Of a stretch of DNA of 21,815 nucleotides, positions 1-7,361 are shown in pieces (within the stretch, counting starts at the first letter, position 1; each line of letters opens with the position of its first letter). The DNA is from an uncultured Clostridia bacterium (GTDB lineage: Bacteria > Bacillota > Clostridia > Oscillospirales > CAG-382), in contig CAJOMW010000028.1 in assembly GCA_905235695.1 (NCBI GenBank), positions 1-21,815 of the forward strand. Reading direction: 5' to 3'. A model generated the notes under the pieces. The model saw only the letters and a program-made list of their open reading frames with translations. It was not told where the DNA came from and did not search any database. The position numbers were made by a program, and so were the translations under genes.

Positions 1-190
1 AGAAAGAAAAGGGAAAGAGAACTGCGTCGAAAAACTTCGCTTCGCTCTGAATGGTTTCAAGAGAAAAATCTGCGATTTTTCTCTGACGGTGCCATGCCCG
101 GTTTCACTGCCCTTACAACGGGCTACATCAGTGTAGCGGCTGTAGTGCCTCAACACGCCTTCAACAGGGCTATATGTAACTTTTTTATAT
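1..190. repeat. Dispersed intergenic repeat, left copy (cut by window edge)
   Basis: This AT/GC-mixed stretch contains a strong hairpin, GAGAAAAATC (61-70) / GATTTTTCTC (74-83), preceded by GGTTTCAA. A closely related block occurs at the far right of the window (21777-21807). On the + strand one frame stays open from base 1 to the TAA at 235-237, with an ATG at 94 that would give 47 residues. I recognise no protein family in it and the frame runs straight through the hairpin, so I treat it as repeat DNA, not a gene. The element is truncated by the window start. Confidence 0.5.
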
Positions 191-245
191 CGGTGACACC
201 CATTGCTTCTCATACATTTAGTGGGTTGAAGTGGTAAAATATGCT

Positions 246-410
246 TTGCGGCTCTTTTAAGAGTTATTATGAAAAGAACGACTGCCAAATGCAGTATGCA
301 TAGCTTAACTGCGCTCTCGGAGTGCTATATAAGAGCACTGTTGCTGTGCATCTATGGCACACAACTAAAAAACGATAAGCTATTGGTATTATTTGTACCA
401 ATAGCTTTTA
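246..410 (+). ncRNA. Possible structured small RNA ending at an intrinsic terminator
   Basis: Several hairpins are packed into this stretch: CTCTT/AAGAG (252-263), ACTGC/GCAGT (281-295), GTGCT/AGCAC (322-338), and a two-part stem GTTG + TGTGC / GCACA + CAAC (340-365). They end at a strong terminator. GAGTGC (320-325) could instead pair with GCGCTC (311-316), which would exclude the 322-338 stem. An extended -10-like TGGTAAAAT sits at about 232-240, but its -35 is poor. No known RNA class was recognised (tmRNA, 6S, SRP, RNase P and common riboswitch cores do not fit). Alternatively this is decayed repeat DNA. Confidence 0.25.
377..410 (+). terminator. Strong rho-independent terminator
   Basis: A 12-bp perfect stem, AAGCTATTGGTA (377-388) with TACCAATAGCTT (396-407), has a 7-nt loop and is followed by a short T-rich tail on the + strand. 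No coding region lies upstream of it inside the window, so it must end an RNA or a gene starting further left. The other strand also has a T-run beyond the stem, so it may work in both directions. Confidence 0.7.
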
Positions 411-616
411 TATTGCCCTGTTGAGGGCGTATATTTGATGTAAGAAAAGTACGTGATACTGCACCTGCGCTCAGCAGAGCAACAGAAAAAGAATATTAAA
501 AGCGGCGCTTTCGCACCGCTCAGATCGCTATATGCCAAAATATAAGCCGCCGCAGTCACTTGTCTGACTATCGGCTGACACTGCGGCACATACAATAAAA
601 AATAAACTCCCGTATA
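411..616. other. Non-coding hairpin-rich spacer
   Basis: I see no credible gene here. A 68-codon open frame on the minus strand (389-595) overlaps the terminator and several inverted repeats and resembles no family I know. Visible structure: GCCCT/AGGGC (416-429), GCTC/GAGC near 470-480, AGCGG..CCGCT around a TTTC loop near 502-521, and a longer imperfect stem with CCGCAGT and ACTGCGG arms (about 551-587). This looks like degenerate or dispersed repeat DNA. Confidence 0.35.
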
Positions 617-684
617 TAAAAAGTTTTGGGGTTGTCAGCCCCTTTTTCAAAAGGGGCTGACCGGAGCACGAGGCAGAGCCTCGT
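617..684 (-). terminator. Repeat-derived double hairpin downstream of proA
   Basis: GTCAGCCCC (634-642) pairs with GGGGCTGAC (653-661), extended inward by T and A runs. A second stem ACGAGGC/GCCTCGT (668-684) lies beside it. Read on the minus strand, the large stem is followed by AACCCC and then CAAAACTTTTT, so it can serve as the terminator of the proA operon. The + strand block AAAAAGTTTTGGGGTT (618-633) is shared with 21745-21760, so this is also a fragment of the dispersed repeat seen at the window ends. Confidence 0.55.
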
Positions 685-690
685 CTTCAA

Positions 691-718
691 TTAAATTATT
701 CAACTTAAATTATTCAAC
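691..718. repeat. 14-bp perfect tandem duplication over the proA stop
   Basis: TTAAATTATTCAAC occurs twice in immediate succession (691-704 and 705-718). The second copy contains the proA stop codon (TGA on the minus strand, 714-716). It looks like a small replication-slippage duplication. Confidence 0.8.
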
Positions 719-1952
719 TTCTTACCTGACCGTTTCCCTGTATGATATATTTGACGGTTGTGAGGGCTTCAAGCCCCATTGGGCCGCGTGCGTGGAGCTT
801 TTGGGTGGAGATGCCGATTTCTGCGCCGAAGCCGAATTCCTCTCCGTCGGTAAATCGGGTGGAGGCGTTTACGTATACGGCGGCGGCGTCGACGTTTGCC
901 GTAAAGTAGTCTGCGTTTTCCATGCTCTCGGTGACTATCGCCTCGCTGTGGCGGGTGCCGTGAACATTTATGTGTTCCACTGCTTCTGCGACGTCCCTCA
1001 CCACCTTTACGGCCAGTATATAGTCGTTATACTCGGTGTAGAAGTCGTCTTCTGTGGCTTTTTTGATATCGGGAAGTATTTGAAGCGTCTTTTCGCATCC
1101 GCGAAGCTCTGTGTGCTTTTCATCCATGCGATTTTTTAACATAGGCAGAAAATCCTTTGCGGCTTTTTCGTGTACAAGCAGGTTTTCAGCCGCATTGCAC
1201 ACCGACGGACGCTGGTTTTTTGCGTTGTCGATTATCTCAAGAGCCGTGTTGAGATTTGCGCTCTCGTCGACAAAGACGCTGCAGTTTCCTGCCCCCGTCT
1301 CTATTACCGGCACTGTCGCATTCTGCACCACGCTCTGTATAAGTCCCTTTCCGCCGCGCGGAATGAGGACGTCTATAAGCCCGTTCATTCTCATGAGGTC
1401 TCCGGCAGTCTCGCGCGAGGTATCCGAGAGCACCTGCACGCACTCTCTCGGAAGATTCGCCTCCTCAAGTGCGTCTTGTATGACCTCGCAGAGCGCAAGA
1501 TTTGTGTTTATCGCCTCGCTTCCGCCGCGAAGGACAGCCGCATTTCCCGATTTCAGGCATAGCACCGCCGCATCGACCGTTACGTTAGGTCTTGCCTCGT
1601 ATATTATGCCTACTACCCCCATCGGAACGCTGACCTTTTTTATTATAAGTCCGTTCGGACGGGTGAACACCGTGCCTTTCCCGAGAACGTCGGGGAGGGC
1701 TTTTACTTTGAGCACGGCTTTTGATATAGCCTCAATGCGAGGCATATCGAGCGTCAGTCTGTCGAGCATGGAATCGCTCATGCCATTGCTTTTTGATCTT
1801 TCGAGGTCCTTTTTGTTTTCGGATATTATCATATCGGCACCCGATATGAGTTTTTTGCTGATATTTTCAAGCGCGTCGCCTATTCTGCTTTGCGACGAGG
1901 CAAGCGTAAACGAGGCGCTCTTTGCTTTAAGACACATTTCACGTAAGTTCAT
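714..1952 (-). CDS. proA: Glutamate-5-semialdehyde dehydrogenase (gamma-glutamyl phosphate reductase)
   Basis: ProA reduces gamma-glutamyl phosphate to glutamate-5-semialdehyde with NADPH, the second step of proline synthesis, in the cytosol. The 412-residue product matches the family length. It has the aldehyde-dehydrogenase-type core, GGKGLI near residue 200, VIETGAGNC near 216-224, and the active-site segment PSVCNAAENLLVH with the catalytic cysteine at about 252. I chose the ATG at 1952 because AAAGGAG sits just upstream; a TTG at 1976 would add eight residues but lies upstream of that site. It is the last gene of a leftward operon, 44 bp after the HAD gene. The usual partner proB is not adjacent, so glutamate 5-kinase must be encoded elsewhere if the pathway is intact. 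The final codons overlap a 14-bp tandem repeat. Confidence 0.97.
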   Translation of the reverse strand: MNLREMCLKAKSASFTLASSQSRIGDALENISKKLISGADMIISENKKDLERSKSNGMSDSMLDRLTLDMPRIEAISKAVLKVKALPDVLGKGTVFTRPNGLIIKKVSVPMGVVGIIYEARPNVTVDAAVLCLKSGNAAVLRGGSEAINTNLALCEVIQDALEEANLPRECVQVLSDTSRETAGDLMRMNGLIDVLIPRGGKGLIQSVVQNATVPVIETGAGNCSVFVDESANLNTALEIIDNAKNQRPSVCNAAENLLVHEKAAKDFLPMLKNRMDEKHTELRGCEKTLQILPDIKKATEDDFYTEYNDYILAVKVVRDVAEAVEHINVHGTRHSEAIVTESMENADYFTANVDAAAVYVNASTRFTDGEEFGFGAEIGISTQKLHARGPMGLEALTTVKYIIQGNGQVRS

Positions 1953-1996
1953 TTTATGACTCCTTTCAGAAAACAACGACTTTTACAGTCAAGGCA

Positions 1997-2665
1997 TCAT
2001 TCTCCCAAAATCAGCTTTTCAAGCTCGATTGTGCTGCTGACCTTGACGTCCGGCTCGTACTTTTCAAAGCTCTTTTCACCGCCGAAGCCCCACAGCACTC
2101 CCGCACAGAAAACTTCCGAATTTCTCGCCGTCAGAACGTCAACATACGAGTCGCCTACGTATATTACGTCCTCTCTCCCGACTTCCATTGCCTTTATCGC
2201 TCTGTCCACACACTCTCTGCCCGGCTTTATCGGAAGCCCGCTGCCGATTCCCGACGAGTAGTCAAACACGCCTTTCCCGAAACACTTTTCGCACAGCGCT
2301 TTTACCAGGATATCCGGCTTGTTTGAAACTACCGCCATCTTTACGCCGCTCTCTCCTAGCTTTTTCACGAGAGCTTTTATGCCGTCGTACGGCCTTGTCT
2401 TCTCGCAGACGTGCAGGCTGTATATTTCAATGTACCTCTCATGCACCTTTGAAATCGTCTCCTCATCTCTTGCGCTTTCCGGCAGGGAACGCTCGATGAG
2501 CTTTACCGAGCCGTTGTTTACGAAAGAGGTGACTTCCTCCGTAGTCCGAAGCGGATATCCGAACTCACCAAGCGTGAGATTTACCGATTTTGCTATATCG
2601 TCAATGGTGTAAAGCAGCGTGCCGTCCATGTCGAATATGACGGCCGTATATCTCTTTTTTATCAT
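1997..2665 (-). CDS. HAD-family phosphatase, phosphoglycolate phosphatase-like
   Basis: This is a 222-residue cytosolic HAD hydrolase of the Gph/PGMB type. All four HAD motifs are visible: motif I FDMDGTL with the nucleophile Asp12 and Asp14, motif II Ser114 in VVSNKPD, motif III Lys147 in GLPIKPG, and motif IV GDSYVD with Asp172 and Asp176. An alpha-helical cap lies between motifs I and II (about residues 18-90). Substrate cannot be read from sequence; phosphoglycolate or another small phosphoester is plausible, and pyrophosphatase or nucleotidase activity is possible given the deoxynucleotidase gene just upstream. The start at 2665 has only a weak AGGG-type site in the 27-bp gap after the HD gene, so the two are probably translated from one message. 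Confidence 0.88.
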   Translation of the reverse strand: MIKKRYTAVIFDMDGTLLYTIDDIAKSVNLTLGEFGYPLRTTEEVTSFVNNGSVKLIERSLPESARDEETISKVHERYIEIYSLHVCEKTRPYDGIKALVKKLGESGVKMAVVSNKPDILVKALCEKCFGKGVFDYSSGIGSGLPIKPGRECVDRAIKAMEVGREDVIYVGDSYVDVLTARNSEVFCAGVLWGFGGEKSFEKYEPDVKVSSTIELEKLILGE

Positions 2666-2692
2666 TTTCCCTTTTTCTTTGCTCTTGCTTTT

Positions 2693-3277
2693 TCACATTT
2701 CGTCGAGCGATTTTTCAAACTCGGGGAGTATGTTCTTTATGAAATAGCCCAGCTCTTCGCAGCTCTCAGCCAGCTTCTCGACGGATCTTTTCGTCGAGGA
2801 CAGCGCCTCTCTGAACTCTGCATTGCCGTTCTTTGTCTCATCCATGCACTTTATAAGTGCGCAGAGCTTGTCGGCGGCTTTGACTATGCGCCCTTCATCC
2901 GTGGATACGTCGTGCTCGAGGAGCGATTCGTAGCTTGACCTCAGCTCCTCGGGGAGCTTTAATAAGAGCTTTTGCAGTGCGCCGTGCTCTATTTCCTTGT
3001 AGCTGCTCGAGATGTCGGAACTGTGATACTTGACGGGAGTCGGAAGATCGCCGGTGTATATTTCCGATATGTCGTGATAAAGCGCCATAACGGCAATCCT
3101 GCCCTCGTCGTATGACTTACCGAAATATGTGTTTCCTATCACCGCAAGGGAATGGGCGAGCATTGAGCACTCCGCCGAGTGGTCGAGGAGATTTTCGCTC
3201 GTGACGTTGCGCATAAGTCCCCAGCGGTTTATGTATTTCATTCTGAATGCGAGAGGAAAGAAGGTGTAAGAATCCAT
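2693..3277 (-). CDS. HD-domain 5'-deoxynucleotidase, YfbR-like
   Basis: The 194-residue product fits the YfbR family (E. coli YfbR is about 199 residues), which dephosphorylates deoxyribonucleoside 5'-monophosphates. Family metal and substrate residues appear in matching places: Arg18-Trp19, His33, His68-Asp69 in the HD pair, and Asp136. The signature TGDLPTPVKY (residues 75-84) follows the HD pair. I chose the ATG at 3277, preceded by AAGGAG with 7-nt spacing. An upstream in-frame start at 3376 would add 33 residues covering the promoter and is unlikely. It is the first gene of the leftward operon with a HAD phosphatase and proA, behind the promoter at 3309-3337. Role: dNMP turnover or nucleotide-pool housekeeping. 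Confidence 0.9.
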   Translation of the reverse strand: MDSYTFFPLAFRMKYINRWGLMRNVTSENLLDHSAECSMLAHSLAVIGNTYFGKSYDEGRIAVMALYHDISEIYTGDLPTPVKYHSSDISSSYKEIEHGALQKLLLKLPEELRSSYESLLEHDVSTDEGRIVKAADKLCALIKCMDETKNGNAEFREALSSTKRSVEKLAESCEELGYFIKNILPEFEKSLDEM

Positions 3278-3308
3278 ATCAAGGCTCCTTTCAGGTTCAT
3301 TTATATAT

Positions 3309-3337
3309 AGTATAATCATATTCGCCGCATAATTCAA
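3309..3337 (-). promoter_or_regulatory. Sigma-A-type promoter for the deoxynucleotidase-HAD-proA operon
   Basis: Read on the minus strand: -35 TTGAAT (3332-3337), 17-bp spacer, -10 TATACT (3309-3314). This places the transcript start about 25 bases upstream of the ATG at 3277. Confidence 0.65.
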
Positions 3338-3386
3338 GTAAAAAACGTTAATTTCGGGATAAATTGTAAAATTCATAAAAAATGTG

Positions 3387-3415
3387 TTTACTTATAATAA
3401 TATAGGGTGTATAAT
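3387..3415 (+). promoter_or_regulatory. Sigma-A-type promoter for secA
   Basis: -35 TTTACT (3387-3392), 17-bp spacer, and a perfect -10 TATAAT (3410-3415). Transcription would begin near 3422, leaving a leader of about 87 nt before the secA ATG. It diverges from the leftward operon promoter about 50 bp away. Confidence 0.7.
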
Positions 3416-3432
3416 AGATAATGTATAAAAAT

Positions 3433-3480
3433 GCGTATTCTGCGATTTTTCGACAAAAATGCGGAAATTTATACGCTTTT
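3433..3480 (+). promoter_or_regulatory. Long hairpin in the secA leader, terminator-like
   Basis: GCGTAT (3433-3438) pairs with ATACGC (3471-3476). Inside, TCTGC pairs with GCGGA and ATTTTT pairs with AAAAAT around a CGAC loop. The stem is followed at once by TTTTCCT. It lies between the promoter and the ribosome binding site, so it could act as an attenuator or an mRNA 5' stabiliser. Function is inferred from position only. Confidence 0.5.
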
Positions 3481-3508
3481 CCTAAAAAATGAAAGGAAGG
3501 TTAGGATA

Positions 3509-6328
3509 ATGTCAATAGCATCAAAACTCTTCGGTACGAGAAGCGAGAGACAGATAAAAAAGATGAGCTCTCTCGTAGAAAAGACCGAGGCGCTTTCGGA
3601 TAAATACGAAAACATGAGCGAGGCGGAGCTGAGAGGCGTCACGGCGGCCCTGAAGGCGCGCCTTGCGGACGGAGAAACTCTTGATGACATTCTTCCCGAC
3701 GCTTTTGCGGCGGTGAGGGAGGCTTCTTGGCGAGTTCTCGGAAAGAAGCATTACAGAGTGCAGATAATAGGCGGCATAGTTCTCCACGAGGGAAGAATAG
3801 CCGAGATGAAGACGGGCGAAGGAAAGACGCTCATGGCGACGCTCCCTGCCTATCTCAACGCACTCACGGGAAACGGCGTTCACATAGTCACCGTCAACGA
3901 CTACCTTGCAAGGCGCGACAGCGAGTGGATGGGCAAGGTCTATAACTACCTCGGACTGTCCGTCGGACTTGTTGTAAACGGCATGACTCAGCCCGAGAGG
4001 AAAAAGGCGTACGCCGCCGATATAACCTACGGCACGAACAACGAATTCGGCTTTGACTATCTGAGAGACAACATGGTAACGTCAAAGGCTGCGCTCGTTC
4101 AGCGCGGACACGCATTTGCGATAGTGGACGAGGTCGACTCGATACTTATAGACGAGGCGAGAACTCCGCTCATAATCTCGGGTGCCGGCGACGAGTCGTC
4201 CGATATGTACAAGAAGGCGGATAAGCTCGCTTCGTCAATGAAGGCGTTTGTCATAAAGGAGCTCGACAGCAAGGAGTCGCACGAAGATATCGAGGGCGAC
4301 TACATCGTCGACGAAAAGGCGAGAACGGCGACGCTCACGGCAGAGGGCATAGCGAAGGCGGAGAAATTTTTCGGAATAGAAAATCTCTCTGATCCCGAGA
4401 ACGTGACTATTGCAAATCACGTAAACCTCGCAATAAAGGCAAGGGGTACGATGAAGCGCGACATAGACTACGTCGTAAAGGACGGCGAAGTGCTCATAGT
4501 CGACGCATTTACGGGAAGAATCATGATAGGCAGGCGCTATTCAAACGGTCTGCACCAGGCAATAGAGGCAAAAGAGGGTGTGGAGATAAAGAAGGAGTCA
4601 AAGACTCTCGCCACGATAACCTTCCAGAACTATTTCAGACTCTATAAGAAGCTCTCCGGCATGACGGGTACTGCTCTTACCGAGGAAGAGGAATTCAGAG
4701 AGATATACAACCTCGACGTTATAGAGATACCCACCAATAAGCCCATGATAAGAAATGACATGAACGACGTCGTCTACCGCACCATAAAGGGAAAGTACAA
4801 TGCGATAGTCGAGCAGATAAAGGAGTGCCACGAAAAGGGACAGCCGGTGCTCGTAGGTACGGTGTCGATAGAAAAGAGCGAGGAGCTTTCTTCGCTTCTG
4901 AAGAAGAACGGCATACCTCATACCGTCCTCAACGCAAAGTTCCACGAAAAGGAAGCCGAGATAGTAGCTCAGGCAGGAAAATTCGGCGCCGTCACGATAT
5001 CCACCAACATGGCAGGACGCGGAACCGACATCATGCTCGGAGGAAACCCCGAATTTCTCGCAAAGAACGAGATGAAAAAGCAGGGATACGAGCCGGAGCA
5101 GATAAATGACGCGACAAGCTACTTCGAGACGGACGACGAGCAGATACTCGAGCTCAGACGGCTCTACAACGAGATACTCGCAAAGTACGAGGAGGAGATA
5201 AAGCCCGAGACCGCAAAGGTAATTGAGGCAGGCGGACTTTATATACTCGGCACCGAGCGCCACGAGAGCAGGCGTATAGACAACCAGCTCCGCGGACGTG
5301 CCGGACGTCAGGGAGACCCCGGCGCTTCGCGCTTCTTCCTGTCGCTCGAGGACGACCTTCTGAGACTTTTCGGCAGCGAGAGGATACAAAATGTCGTATC
5401 GTCCCTCGGACTTGACGAGAACACGCCGATAGACTCCGGACTTCTCTCAAATACCATTCAGAACGCACAGAAAAACCTCGAGGGCAGAAACTTTGCCATA
5501 AGAAAGAACGTACTCATGTACGACGACGTAATGAATCAGCAGAGAGAGCTTATATACAAGCAGAGGAGAGACGTTCTCGACGGTGCGGATATCCACGAGC
5601 AGATAAAGAGCATGATAGACGGCTACGTCAGAAATGCCTGCCGGAACTTCCTCTCGGGCGACTTGCCCGACGAGTGGAACTTTGATTCGCTCAGAAACTA
5701 TTTTCTCGGTGTACTCACCACTCCCGAAGATTTCGTTTATACCGCCGATGACCTGAATAATATATCGAAAGAGGATATAGAAAACGAGCTTCTTGAGCGG
5801 GCAAGGGCAAAGTACGCCGAAAAGGAACAGCTGTTTACGGAGGAAGAGCTCAGACAGCTCGAGAGACTTGTACTCCTGCGTGCGGTCGACAGCCATTGGG
5901 TAAATCACATAGACGACATGGAAGACCTCGAGGACGGCATAAGCCTTCAGGCATACGCACAGAGAGATCCCGTAAACGAGTACAGAGTGCAGTCCGGCGA
6001 TATGTTCGATGAGATGATAGCGTCCGTGCGCGAGCAGACCGCTAAGATAATGCTCATGATAGTTCCGTCTACGCATATAAGCGCTCCGAACGCTCCAAAG
6101 GAGACGTCCGCAAAATTAAAGGGCAGCGGCGCTTCTTCTCCGAGAGCAAAGCAGCCCGTCGGGCAAAGCGTATACGGCAGCAGCGCAAAGCCCGAGGCGA
6201 GAAAAGAGCCGGTGAGAAAGACGGCTGAGGAAAAGGTAGGCAGAAACGATCCGTGCCCCTGCGGAAGCGGAAAGAAATACAAGAAGTGCCACGGCGCAGG
6301 CATTCCCAGCATAGACGACGAGAACTGA
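3509..6328 (+). CDS. secA: Preprotein translocase ATPase SecA
   Basis: SecA is the motor that pushes unfolded preproteins through SecYEG using ATP, peripherally at the membrane. The 939-residue product has Walker A TGEGKT at about 102-107, VTVNDYLARRD near 127-137, Walker B VDEVDSILIDEARTP near 207-220, the second nucleotide fold with GRGTDI and HESRRIDNQLRGRAGRQGD, and a C-terminal zinc motif CPCGSGKKYKKCH preceded by a variable low-complexity linker. The ATG at 3509 follows GAAAGGAAGG at 8-nt spacing. The longer frame opening at 3431 begins inside the leader hairpin and lacks a ribosome site. secA heads a rightward run of membrane and small genes; prfB or a raiA gene, common neighbours in Firmicutes, are not next to it. 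Confidence 0.98.
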   Translation: MSIASKLFGTRSERQIKKMSSLVEKTEALSDKYENMSEAELRGVTAALKARLADGETLDDILPDAFAAVREASWRVLGKKHYRVQIIGGIVLHEGRIAEMKTGEGKTLMATLPAYLNALTGNGVHIVTVNDYLARRDSEWMGKVYNYLGLSVGLVVNGMTQPERKKAYAADITYGTNNEFGFDYLRDNMVTSKAALVQRGHAFAIVDEVDSILIDEARTPLIISGAGDESSDMYKKADKLASSMKAFVIKELDSKESHEDIEGDYIVDEKARTATLTAEGIAKAEKFFGIENLSDPENVTIANHVNLAIKARGTMKRDIDYVVKDGEVLIVDAFTGRIMIGRRYSNGLHQAIEAKEGVEIKKESKTLATITFQNYFRLYKKLSGMTGTALTEEEEFREIYNLDVIEIPTNKPMIRNDMNDVVYRTIKGKYNAIVEQIKECHEKGQPVLVGTVSIEKSEELSSLLKKNGIPHTVLNAKFHEKEAEIVAQAGKFGAVTISTNMAGRGTDIMLGGNPEFLAKNEMKKQGYEPEQINDATSYFETDDEQILELRRLYNEILAKYEEEIKPETAKVIEAGGLYILGTERHESRRIDNQLRGRAGRQGDPGASRFFLSLEDDLLRLFGSERIQNVVSSLGLDENTPIDSGLLSNTIQNAQKNLEGRNFAIRKNVLMYDDVMNQQRELIYKQRRDVLDGADIHEQIKSMIDGYVRNACRNFLSGDLPDEWNFDSLRNYFLGVLTTPEDFVYTADDLNNISKEDIENELLERARAKYAEKEQLFTEEELRQLERLVLLRAVDSHWVNHIDDMEDLEDGISLQAYAQRDPVNEYRVQSGDMFDEMIASVREQTAKIMLMIVPSTHISAPNAPKETSAKLKGSGASSPRAKQPVGQSVYGSSAKPEARKEPVRKTAEEKVGRNDPCPCGSGKKYKKCHGAGIPSIDDEN

Positions 6329-6331
6329 CAG

Positions 6332-6934
6332 ATGGGCTTCGGACTGATATTTATCGGCTATGTGACGCTTCTTATCCTGAAGATAATGCCGCCGGCAATG
6401 GCAATAGGCTCATTCGTCATGTACAGAGGCTTCAAAAAGCTCGAAAAATACGACAAATACTTCGCCCTTGCGTCATACCTTTCCATTGCGCTTACGGTAT
6501 ACTACGCTGTATATACGCTGTTCTGGCTTAGATTTCCGTTTGACGTGTTCAACACGACCGCTTTCACACTGACCGACGATATAGTTTACTATGCGCTTCT
6601 CCTCGCCTTTCATATCTGCCTTTACAAGGCTCTCGAAAACATATCGAGGTACTGCGGATACGACAAGGGCGTAAAGAGAGCGTATATGTCGAGGGTGCTC
6701 ATGGCGATGACGTATGTTCTGACTGCGGCTAATATACCGCTTAGGATAATGGCGATTAACAGCTACCTCCCTCTCGCTGCGCTTATATGCTATTTCGCAT
6801 GGATAATGTACACCGGCATATTCATATACGGCTGTTACATGAGGATAGCGACGGATGAAATAATCGAAGAGGAAGAGAAAAAGCTGAGAGAATACGACGA
6901 AAAGTACTCATTCAGAACGAAAAAGAAAAAATAA
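6332..6934 (+). CDS. Polytopic membrane protein of unknown function
   Basis: This 200-residue protein has about five to six hydrophobic segments (near residues 4-30, 45-68, 80-100, 118-140 and 145-170) and a charged tail with an EEEEKKL run and a terminal RTKKKK. It starts three bases after the secA stop with no clear ribosome site, so it is probably translationally coupled to secA. I do not recognise a named function. The N-terminal stretch around MPPAMAIGSFVMYRGFKKL resembles a Pro-x-x-Ile-Gly motif found twice in the membrane protein encoded at 8158, so the two may be distant relatives. Its position suggests an envelope role, but nothing in the sequence gives activity. Confidence 0.8.
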   Translation: MGFGLIFIGYVTLLILKIMPPAMAIGSFVMYRGFKKLEKYDKYFALASYLSIALTVYYAVYTLFWLRFPFDVFNTTAFTLTDDIVYYALLLAFHICLYKALENISRYCGYDKGVKRAYMSRVLMAMTYVLTAANIPLRIMAINSYLPLAALICYFAWIMYTGIFIYGCYMRIATDEIIEEEEKKLREYDEKYSFRTKKKK

Positions 6935-6957
6935 ATCCCCTGAAAGGACTGTTGAAA

Positions 6958-7353
6958 ATGCTTAAGACCGGACTTACCGGAAGGGAACAGACGATAGTGA
7001 ATTTAAGCAAATGCGCAAAGGAAGTGGGCAGCGGCTCGCTTGAGATATACTCCACCCCCTCGCTCGTTGCGCTCATGGAGGCATCTGCCGTGAACTGCGT
7101 TGAGGGAAAACTCGGGATAGGTCAGACGACCGTCGGAACCTCAATAGAAGTGAAACACACTTCTCCGACTCCTGCCGGAATGACGGTAGGCGCAATAAGC
7201 GAGCTTACCGAAATAGACGGAAGAAGGCTCGTCTTCAAGATAACCGCATACGATGCGGCAGGCGTTATAGGAACCGCAACGCACGAGAGAATGATAGTCG
7301 ACGTGCAGAAGATGACGGAAAAGGCATATTCCAAGAGAAATTCACAGCTCTGA
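6958..7353 (+). CDS. Hotdog-fold thioesterase, fluoroacetyl-CoA thioesterase (FlK)-like
   Basis: The 131-residue product is a single-domain hotdog thioesterase that should hydrolyse an acyl-CoA in the cytosol. Thr33, Glu41 and His67 lie in YSTPSLVALME and EVKHTSPTPAG. The spacing (8 and 26 residues) equals that of the FlK triad Thr42, Glu50 and His76. The physiological substrate is unlikely to be fluoroacetyl-CoA; these FlK relatives are widespread in gut Clostridia and their substrate is unknown. Start: ATG 6958 after GAAAGGA; a TTG six bases upstream is too close to that site. It sits between two membrane-protein genes. Confidence 0.85.
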   Translation: MLKTGLTGREQTIVNLSKCAKEVGSGSLEIYSTPSLVALMEASAVNCVEGKLGIGQTTVGTSIEVKHTSPTPAGMTVGAISELTEIDGRRLVFKITAYDAAGVIGTATHERMIVDVQKMTEKAYSKRNSQL

Positions 7354-7361
7354 GGTGCCTT

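Noticed and set aside
246..415. tracrRNA, 6S RNA, tmRNA or T-box leader
   Set aside because: No anti-repeat or cas9, no pairing of the two ends, no TTCGA/CCA tail, and no T-box core sequence.
389..595. 68-codon open frame on the minus strand
   Set aside because: It overlaps a strong terminator and several inverted repeats, has no ribosome site and no family resemblance; best explained as repeat DNA.
1111..1959. Long open frame opposite proA
   Set aside because: It is the antisense frame of a clear proA and has low-complexity Ser/Phe-rich composition; shadow only.
3431..3508. 26-residue N-terminal extension of SecA
   Set aside because: The upstream ATG lies in the leader hairpin without a ribosome site, while ATG 3509 has a strong one and matches SecA N-termini.
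4598..5389. 263-codon frame opposite secA
   Set aside because: Antisense shadow of secA, rich in Leu/Val/Tyr as expected from reversed codons.
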